From positions 1 to 20,544 of the forward strand of contig UQMK01000034.1 in assembly GCA_900542085.1 (NCBI GenBank): 20,544 nt of DNA, in the 5' to 3' direction. Shown here in pieces: positions 14,942-20,544 of this stretch. Positions within the stretch are counted from its first letter, which is position 1, and the number at the start of each line of letters is the position of its first letter. This stretch comes from an uncultured Collinsella sp. Lineage in GTDB: Bacteria; Actinomycetota; Coriobacteriia; Coriobacteriales; Coriobacteriaceae. The notes below the pieces were generated by a model that saw nothing but the letters and a program-made list of their open reading frames with translations, was not told the DNA's origin and ran no database searches. The position numbers and the translations under genes are program-made.

Positions 14942-14990
14942 TCCGCCGTTCTAACGAACCTATTGGTTCCGTCGTTCTAACGAACGACGG
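14942..14990. repeat. 18-base direct repeat and hairpin after htpG
   Basis: TCCGYCGTTCTAACGAAC occurs at 14942-14959 and 14968-14985 with one difference. The second copy forms the perfect hairpin CCGTCGTTC-TAAC-GAACGACGG (14969-14990). There is no T-run, so it is not a typical terminator. Confidence 0.5.
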
Positions 14991-15005
14991 ACCGGTCGAC
15001 GCTGC

Positions 15006-15104
15006 AAACGCCCCTAAGCGGCAATCTGACGTTCAATCGTCGGTCGCGTACCAAAGTACGCTTCCCTCCTCTTTCACGTCACCTTGCTCGCTCAGGGGCG
15101 TTTT
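15006..15104. other. Structured non-coding segment
   Basis: A perfect 10-base stem AAACGCCCCT (15006-15015) with AGGGGCGTTT (15094-15103) encloses 78 bases. Inside are the hairpins CTGACG-TTCAAT-CGTCGG and GCGTAC-CAAA-GTACGC, the latter perfect. No reading frame or ribosome binding site is convincing. It may be a repeat, a structured RNA or an unusual terminator for htpG (four T follow). The rest of the 14921-15403 gap holds the repeats and promoter listed separately. Confidence 0.45.
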
Positions 15105-15147
15105 CGCTGACTTATGCTCAACCTGCGACGCTTTCGTGGCCCTAAGT

Positions 15148-15201
15148 AGTCATCGGGGACGTTCTTGTTTGACTAGTCGTTTAAGAACGTTCCCAATGAC
15201 T
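15148..15201. repeat. 54-base imperfect palindrome
   Basis: The two 27-base halves meet at ACTAGT (15172-15177) and match at 21 of 27 positions; two further mismatches would be G-U in RNA. The outer ends are AGTCAT and ATGACT. The core GGGGACGTTCTT pairs with AAGAACGTTCCC. It looks like a small non-autonomous mobile repeat. Confidence 0.6.
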
Positions 15202-15257
15202 ATTCGGATTGCTAATTTGTGCGGGCTGTGGTTTTGTGACCTGCTGAAATTAAAGAT

Positions 15258-15296
15258 ACTGTACAACTGTACACTAACTCATCTTCGTAGTATATT
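15258..15296 (+). promoter_or_regulatory. Promoter of the YhgE pair with overlapping ACTGTACA operator
   Basis: TGTACA (15268-15273) and TATATT (15291-15296) are 17 bases apart, a good promoter. The tandem ACTGTACA ACTGTACA (15258-15273) also reads as an inverted repeat of TGTACA and overlaps the -35 box. This placement is typical for repressor binding, for example by a TetR-family protein, none of which is encoded in this window. Confidence 0.6.
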
Positions 15297-15315
15297 GCTA
15301 CCCGCAAAACTCAGC

Positions 15316-15357
15316 ACCATTGTGCCGCGAGGCACTAAAGCGCCTACGTACAATGGT
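15316..15357 (+). promoter_or_regulatory. Stem-loop in the leader of the first YhgE gene
   Basis: ACCATTGT (15316-15323) pairs with ACAATGGT (15350-15357), and an inner hairpin GTGCC-GCGA-GGCAC lies at 15322-15335; the two share bases and could alternate. The structure lies just after the expected transcription start (about 15303). It covers the upstream in-frame TTG and ATG, which argues against those as starts. Confidence 0.35.
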
Positions 15358-15403
15358 TGTCGATAGTACGATTCGATTCAACGACAGGATGGATGGTCTA
15401 AGC

Positions 15404-18169
15404 GTGAGTCTCGGCAGCAAACTATCCAACGCAAAGGTATCCTTTGCGATCTTTAAGCGTGACATCAAGCGATTGCTCGTGAACCCCGTCGCCTTGGTGG
15501 TTACCCTCGGCGTGTGTGTTATTCCCTCGCTGTATGCCTGGTACAACATCGTGGCAAACTGGGATCCGTACGGAAACACCCAGGGCATCAAGATTGCTAT
15601 CGCCAACAACGACCAGGGAACCCAAAACGACCTGGTGGGCGAGCTCAATGCGGGCGACAAGGTCGTCGATCAGCTCAAGGAAAACGATCAGCTGGGCTGG
15701 ACCTTCGTCGATTCGGCCGCCGATGCCAAAGAGGGCGTCGAGAGTGGTGAGTACTATGCGGCCATCGTAATCCCCAAGAACTTCTCAGATAACCTGGTCT
15801 CGATGCTCGACGGCAATTACCATCAGCCCAAGCTCACGTACTACGTCAACGAGAAGAAGAGCGCTATTGCGCCCAAGGTCACCGACACTGGCGCCAATAC
15901 CATCGAGGAGCAGATCAACTCGGAGTTTGTCTCCACGGTGGGCGAGACCGTCGCGGGCATTGCTAAAGATGCTGGCATCGACCTTAAAGACAAGGCGACC
16001 CAGACCCGGGATTCGCTGGCGGGCTCGGTGTCCGAGGCGTCTGATACCCTGGGCGAAGTACGCGATTCCATCGGCGACATGAACACCGCCATCGACAAGA
16101 CGAGCAGCTCGATTGCTTCGGCCGATGCTGCGCTGGCGGGCCTGCAGGGGCAGGCGCCCTCTCTAACGCAGGCGATCTCCCAGGGCAACGACCTGCTGGG
16201 CGAGGCTCGCGCCACGGCGGGCAACTCTATCACCTCGCTCTCCAAGGCACTCTCGGAAGGTAGCCTTGCACTCACCAAGACGTCAGCCTCCGCGAACGCT
16301 GCGATTGGCAAGCTAACGGGTACGGTCACATCTACGACCACCCGCATCGACAACTCGCTCGAGTCTCTCCAGGCGACGATCGATCACAATAAGGTCGTTA
16401 TCGGACACTTGGAGATTCTCGTTAATGACGCGTCGACAGGTTCCGAGGAAATTGACGCGCGCATTGTATCGACCATCGATTCGCTTCGCGAGCAAAACCA
16501 GAAGCTGCAGAGCATCAAGGATGGCCTTTCTGCACAGTCGAGCGCCATGGCAAACGACGCTACGGCAATCTCGAACGCGAGCAACGCACTCAACGCGGCA
16601 ATTCAGACCGGTACGGCTAACCTCGGTCAGGCTCAGACCGATCTGGGTCAGAACGCACTTCCGAAGGCTTCGAGCGCGCTTGATTCCTTTGCCGCCGTTT
16701 CGGGCGATTTGACCGGCATTGTGTCGGGTATGACCCCCACGATAGCGAGCGCGCGCGGCACGCTGGCGCAGCTCGACGCCACGCTCAAGCAGGCAAAGAC
16801 CACGCTATCCCAAACCGACGCCTCCCTTGCCAAGGTTCAGGACAAGCTCGCGACCGCCGCCAATGACATTGCGGCGCTGCGGACCTCTGAGTCTATGGGC
16901 GGGTTAGCCGACCTCATGGACGTCGACGTCAATGACGTGGCAGATTTCATGGCATCTCCGGTTGAGCTGACGTCCAAGTCAATCTATCCGGTCAAGAGCT
17001 TTGGCTCGGGCATCGCGCCCTTCTACACCAATCTGGCGCTGTGGGTAGGCGGCTATGTGCTCATCGCTATCTATAAACTCGAGGTCGACCGCGAGGGCAT
17101 CGGTAGCTTTACGGCGCGTCAGGGCTACTTTGGCCGCTGGCTGCTGCTGGTGATCCTGGGCGCGTTCCAGGCCATTATCGTTACGGTGGGAGATCTGGTC
17201 ATTGGCGTACAGTGCGTTAACCCGCTGCTGTTCGTGTTGGGTGGCATTGCAATCTCGTTCACCTACGTCAATATCATTTATGCGCTGTCCACTACGTTTA
17301 AGCACATCGGTAAAGCCATTGGTGTCATCCTCGTCATTGTGCAGATTCCGGGTTCGTCGGGCATGTATCCCATCGAGATGATGCCCGGCTTCTTCCAGTG
17401 GCTGCACCCGCTGCTGCCCTTTACCTACGGCATCAATCTGCTGCGCGAGACGGTCGGCGGCATGTACTCGTTCAACTATCTGTTTAACCTGTGCATTCTG
17501 GGCGTGTTCTTGATCGTGGCGCTCTTTATCGGCCTGCAGCTGCGTCCGCTGCTGCTCAACCTCAACCTGCTCTTTGATAAGCAGCTTTCCACGACGGGTT
17601 TGATGATCTGCGAGTCCAATGACCTGCCGCGCCAGCGCTACTCGCTGCGCACGGCCATGCGTGTCATGCTCGATTCCGATTCGTACCGTCGCGAACTGCT
17701 CGATCATGCGGTCGCCTTTGAACATCGCTACCCGTACTACATCAAGGGCGGTTTCGCCGCTGTAGTCGGCGTGCAGGTGCTGCTCTTCGTTCTGTCGACG
17801 GTTCTCGATATCGACAACAATGGCAAGATCATTCTGCTGGTCATCTGGATTATCTCGGTCATTGCCATCTGCGGCTGGCTTATCAACATCGAGTACATCC
17901 GCGCGAGCCTCAATACCCAGATGCGCATCTCGGCGCTTTCGGATGAGGACCTGCGCCGCGAGATGCGCGAGCACACGGCCGCCATTCCGGCCGCTCGTCG
18001 CATGTTCGGCTTGAATGCGAGCGAGCGGGGCACCAAGGACAGCGAACAGCCCACGAGCCGTCTGCCGCATATTGGTGCGCATCGTAAATCTCAGGGCAGC
18101 GACAGCACAGCTACAAATGATGGAGATACCACCCTGCTTGGCAAGCACTCTAAAGGAGGTGAGGCATAA
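15404..18169 (+). CDS. YhgE/Pip-family membrane protein (first of a tandem pair)
   Basis: A large membrane protein (921 residues from this start) of the YhgE/Pip family, related to ABC-2 type permeases. Its first transmembrane helix is followed by the family motif NWDPYGNT. A long external Ala/Ser/Thr/Asp-rich coiled-coil-like region spans about 160-510. Then come about six membrane helices with the conserved YPIEMMPGFFQWLHPLLPFTYG-type motif. Unlike its partner it has an extra C-terminal part with two more helices and a hydrophilic tail. The frame is open to TTG 15320, ATG 15353 and ATG 15389. GTG 15404 is preferred because it follows GGATGG with good spacing and matches the short N-terminus of the partner. 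Pip was named as a phage infection protein; the cellular role is not settled. Confidence 0.88.
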   Translation: MSLGSKLSNAKVSFAIFKRDIKRLLVNPVALVVTLGVCVIPSLYAWYNIVANWDPYGNTQGIKIAIANNDQGTQNDLVGELNAGDKVVDQLKENDQLGWTFVDSAADAKEGVESGEYYAAIVIPKNFSDNLVSMLDGNYHQPKLTYYVNEKKSAIAPKVTDTGANTIEEQINSEFVSTVGETVAGIAKDAGIDLKDKATQTRDSLAGSVSEASDTLGEVRDSIGDMNTAIDKTSSSIASADAALAGLQGQAPSLTQAISQGNDLLGEARATAGNSITSLSKALSEGSLALTKTSASANAAIGKLTGTVTSTTTRIDNSLESLQATIDHNKVVIGHLEILVNDASTGSEEIDARIVSTIDSLREQNQKLQSIKDGLSAQSSAMANDATAISNASNALNAAIQTGTANLGQAQTDLGQNALPKASSALDSFAAVSGDLTGIVSGMTPTIASARGTLAQLDATLKQAKTTLSQTDASLAKVQDKLATAANDIAALRTSESMGGLADLMDVDVNDVADFMASPVELTSKSIYPVKSFGSGIAPFYTNLALWVGGYVLIAIYKLEVDREGIGSFTARQGYFGRWLLLVILGAFQAIIVTVGDLVIGVQCVNPLLFVLGGIAISFTYVNIIYALSTTFKHIGKAIGVILVIVQIPGSSGMYPIEMMPGFFQWLHPLLPFTYGINLLRETVGGMYSFNYLFNLCILGVFLIVALFIGLQLRPLLLNLNLLFDKQLSTTGLMICESNDLPRQRYSLRTAMRVMLDSDSYRRELLDHAVAFEHRYPYYIKGGFAAVVGVQVLLFVLSTVLDIDNNGKIILLVIWIISVIAICGWLINIEYIRASLNTQMRISALSDEDLRREMREHTAAIPAARRMFGLNASERGTKDSEQPTSRLPHIGAHRKSQGSDSTATNDGDTTLLGKHSKGGEA

Positions 18170-20359
18170 ATGAAGAACATCCTGCACCTGTTTAAGCGTG
18201 ATGTCCAAAACGTGTCTCGCTCCGTGATCGGCATGGTCGTCGTGATGGGCCTCATTATCGTGCCGTGCCTGTACGCGTGGTTTAACATCGCCGGCAGCTG
18301 GGATCCGTACGGCAATACCGGCAACCTTAAGATTGCAGTGGTCAACACCGATGAGGGCTACGAGAGCGACCTGATTCCCGTCGAGATCAACGTGGGCGAA
18401 AACGTGACGGCGACCCTGCGCGGTAACGAGAACTTTGACTGGGTTGTCCTCAACGACCGCGATAAGGCGATTGAGGGCGTTAAGTCGGGCACATACTATG
18501 CCGCCGTCGTTATCCCCAAGACGTTTAGCGCCGACATGATGACGCTTTTCTCGACCAACGTGAAGCACGCCGACATCGAGTTCTACGAAAACCAGAAGGC
18601 TAACGCCATCGCCCAGATCGTGACCGAAAAGGGTTCGAGCGCCGTCCAGAGCCAGGTGAATGAGACCTTTACCAAGACCATCACGACCATCGGCCTTAAG
18701 ACCGTGTCCAGCCTGCTCGATTACATGAGCACCGATCAGGTCAGCAGCTTTATCGCCAACCTGTCCTCGACACTGGGCGATTCGGTCGAGGACCTGCAGG
18801 ACGTTCAAGCCAACGCGACTTCGCTGGCGGGCATTTTGAGCTCGACCTCCGATTCGTTGACGTCGGCGAGCGGTATGCTCCAGCAGACGGGTAAGGTCGA
18901 TGAATCTACCAAGCAGTTGATGGAGCACGCCGAGAGCGGCATGAGCGATTCCAAGGAAGCACTCAAGGCCGCCAACGACGCCATCAACGCCGCGATTGAC
19001 GGAAGTGCGGGCTCGTTTGACAACGTGTCCGCCGAGCTCGCGAAGGCTTTCGGCGCCGCAAACCAGCATGTCAACGTTACGGTGACCCAGCTCAACGAAG
19101 CCGCGTCGGCACTCGAATCGCGCGCCAAGGAAATCGACGACACGGCCGACCAGCTCCGCAGCTTTGCCGATCAGGTGAGTGACGAAAAGCTCCAGGACAG
19201 CCTCAAGTCTGTGGCTACATCGCTGGGCAGGATCGCGACGGAGTATCGTAACAATGCCAACGACCTGAGGGCAACCGCAAAGTCCCTTTCCGACAGCATG
19301 GCAGAGGTCAACAGCACGCGTGCCGAGGTCGACCAGGCCATCGCCGATGCCAAGGCGGGCATCTCGGGCGCTAAGTCCGACTACGATTCCACGTTCTCGG
19401 TCAAGGCCAAGGAGCTCAAGAAAACTATTTCGGGCGTTCTGGATTCGCTCGACGGCATCTCGGGCGACCTGGATAGCGCTGTTGCCGGCCTGACCGACGC
19501 ATCCGGTTCGCTGGCAAAGGGTCTCTCCAAGGCCGCAAAGCTGGTCAACAAGGCTTCCGATCAGCTGGGCGAGGCGTCGGACAAGATCAGCGCGTTCAAG
19601 GACGAGCTCGACGGCGCCCTGATGTCGGGTGACCTGGCGACGATCAAGACGATGATCGGCAACGACCCCGAGGGCCTGGCCGTGTCGCTTTCCGGCCCCG
19701 TTGCGCTCGACCGCAAGCCGGTCTATCCGATCCGCAACTACGGTTCGGCCATGGCGCCGTTCTATACGATTCTGTCGCTCTGGGTCGGCTCGATCGTACT
19801 GGCGGCCATGATGAAGGTCTCGGTCGACGACGAGCTCATCAACGAGCTCATCCCCGTACGCCTGCACGAGATCTATCTGGGCCGTTACCTGTTCTTTGGC
19901 GGTTTGGCCCTGCTGCAGGCAACGCTCGTGTGCGCGGGCGACATTCTGTTCTTTGGCATTCAGTGCGACAACCCGCTGCAGTTTGTGCTGGCGGGCTGGG
20001 TCGCGAGTCTCGTGTTCTCCAATATCGTCTACACGCTTACGGTTTCGTTTGGCGATATCGGCAAGGCGCTCGCTGTCGTGCTGTTGGTCATGCAGGTCGG
20101 CGGTTCGGGCGGCACGTTCCCCATCGAGATGACCGGCCCCGTGTTCCAGGCGATCTATCCGTTCCTGCCGTTTACTCACGGCATCAACGCCATGCATGCC
20201 GCCATGGCTGGCGCCTACCATATGGAGTACTGGGTTGAGCTGGGTATTCTGGCGAGCTATCTGATTCCGTCGCTGGCCCTGGGCGTCGTCTTCCGCCGTC
20301 CGGTCATCAAAGCCAACGACTGGATCATCGAAAAGCTTGAAAGCACGAAACTTATTTAG
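18170..20359 (+). CDS. YhgE/Pip-family membrane protein (second of a tandem pair)
   Basis: A 729-residue homologue of the preceding protein. It has the N-terminal helix VVVMGLIIVPCLYAWFNI, the motif SWDPYGNT and the conserved GVKSGTYYAAVVIPK. The long external coiled-coil-like region (about 190-480) is rich in Ala, Ser and Asp. The C-terminal ABC-2-like membrane domain carries TFPIEMTGPVFQAIYPFLPF. It lacks the C-terminal extension of its partner. AAAGGAGGTGAGG at 18152 onward is a near-perfect ribosome binding site, and the ATG follows directly after the TAA of the first gene. The two are therefore made together and may form a heteromer. No ATPase gene accompanies them. Confidence 0.93.
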   Translation: MKNILHLFKRDVQNVSRSVIGMVVVMGLIIVPCLYAWFNIAGSWDPYGNTGNLKIAVVNTDEGYESDLIPVEINVGENVTATLRGNENFDWVVLNDRDKAIEGVKSGTYYAAVVIPKTFSADMMTLFSTNVKHADIEFYENQKANAIAQIVTEKGSSAVQSQVNETFTKTITTIGLKTVSSLLDYMSTDQVSSFIANLSSTLGDSVEDLQDVQANATSLAGILSSTSDSLTSASGMLQQTGKVDESTKQLMEHAESGMSDSKEALKAANDAINAAIDGSAGSFDNVSAELAKAFGAANQHVNVTVTQLNEAASALESRAKEIDDTADQLRSFADQVSDEKLQDSLKSVATSLGRIATEYRNNANDLRATAKSLSDSMAEVNSTRAEVDQAIADAKAGISGAKSDYDSTFSVKAKELKKTISGVLDSLDGISGDLDSAVAGLTDASGSLAKGLSKAAKLVNKASDQLGEASDKISAFKDELDGALMSGDLATIKTMIGNDPEGLAVSLSGPVALDRKPVYPIRNYGSAMAPFYTILSLWVGSIVLAAMMKVSVDDELINELIPVRLHEIYLGRYLFFGGLALLQATLVCAGDILFFGIQCDNPLQFVLAGWVASLVFSNIVYTLTVSFGDIGKALAVVLLVMQVGGSGGTFPIEMTGPVFQAIYPFLPFTHGINAMHAAMAGAYHMEYWVELGILASYLIPSLALGVVFRRPVIKANDWIIEKLESTKLI

Positions 20360-20453
20360 TGCAACAGCGTGACATCGACGAAACATCGAGGTTTACTCTG
20401 CCGACGCTTTAGTGGGCTGGATTGCGTGGGCTGCTTGGTTGTTGCTACAGTAG

Positions 20454-20488
20454 CGGGGCGTGCCGGGGGTCCGGTGCGCCCCGTTTTT
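20454..20488 (+). terminator. Strong terminator of the YhgE pair
   Basis: A 13-base stem runs from CGGGGCGTGCCGG (20454-20466) to CCGGTGCGCCCCG (20471-20483) around GGGT, with two G-U pairs, followed by five T. TTGCGT (20422-20427) and TACAGT (20446-20451) just before it resemble a weak promoter, possibly by chance. Confidence 0.9.
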
Positions 20489-20492
20489 ATTT

Positions 20493-20532
20493 ACAGGCTT
20501 TAGCCTGTGCGGGGCGCGCAGCGCGCCGCATC
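20493..20532. repeat. REP-like two-hairpin palindromic repeat, copy 3
   Basis: The perfect hairpin ACAGGC-TTTA-GCCTGT (20493-20508) is followed by the palindrome GGCGCG-CAG-CGCGCC and CGCATC. The order (GGCTT-type hairpin, then a palindrome centred on GCGCAGC, then ATC) matches copy 2. It directly follows the terminator. Confidence 0.5.
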
Positions 20533-20544
20533 AGAAACCACCCG

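Noticed and set aside
15136..15366. A 76-codon plus-strand frame before the first YhgE gene
   Set aside because: It runs through the palindromic repeat, the promoter and the leader, lacks a good ribosome binding site and has no recognisable features.
16979..20386. An uninterrupted 1135-codon minus-strand reading frame opposite both YhgE genes
   Set aside because: It mirrors strongly biased plus-strand codons, spans two well-supported genes and their junction, and encodes a low-complexity His/Arg/Asp-rich product with no recognisable domain. It is an antisense artefact of high GC.
1..20544. CRISPR array, prophage, insertion sequence with transposase, or toxin-antitoxin pair
   Set aside because: No regularly spaced direct repeats, no transposase, integrase or phage structural genes, and no small overlapping gene pair of that type are visible on either strand.

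Overview
The window looks like a chromosomal segment of a high-GC actinobacterium of the class Coriobacteriia, most like Collinsella. That assignment is an inference. It rests on the GC-rich coding sequence with strong third-position GC bias, AGGAG-type ribosome binding sites with many GTG starts, a VanR/VanS-type regulator pair, S11 carboxypeptidase and YhgE/Pip proteins, and short palindromic intergenic repeats. No integrase, transposase, phage gene or CRISPR array is visible.

Layout. 1-248: end of an upstream transcription unit with a REP-like palindrome and a terminator. 249-2690: an 813-residue protein of unknown function with C-terminal TPR-like helices. 2783-2873: a tRNA-Ser(GCU) gene with its promoter and terminator. 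Its 3' end, its terminator and an inverted T-arm copy are partly duplicated downstream (to about 3136). 3196-4536 (minus): a secreted, membrane-anchored D-Ala-D-Ala carboxypeptidase. 4734-6693 (plus, divergent): a VanR/VanS-like two-component system. 6797-7672: the phosphate transport ATPase PstB without its pstSCA partners. 7737-9893: a PhoB/PhoR-like two-component system. 10089-12153: a Wzz-type chain-length protein, a BY-kinase and a PHP-type tyrosine phosphatase, with no glycosyltransferases attached. 12193-12693: an ElaA-like acetyltransferase. 12896-14920: the chaperone HtpG. 14921-15403: a 480-base gene-free stretch with structured repeats and a clear promoter. 15404-20359: two tandem YhgE/Pip membrane proteins. 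20360-20544: a strong terminator followed by another REP-like palindrome.

Most of the window concerns the cell envelope and its sensing. A carboxypeptidase trims peptidoglycan stem peptides and sits opposite a regulator pair of the type that senses wall state. A phosphate transport ATPase is followed by a phosphate-type regulator pair. A tyrosine kinase/phosphatase module normally controls capsule or exopolysaccharide export. Two large ABC-2-like membrane proteins close the window.

No clearly new defence or mobile system is visible. The least explained features are intergenic: the rearranged tRNA-Ser 3' region, a family of two-hairpin REP-like repeats (three copies), a palindromic GGGGACGTTC element with a degenerate relative, a structured non-coding block after htpG, and several operator-like repeats. 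All positions and structures were read by eye without folding or database searches.
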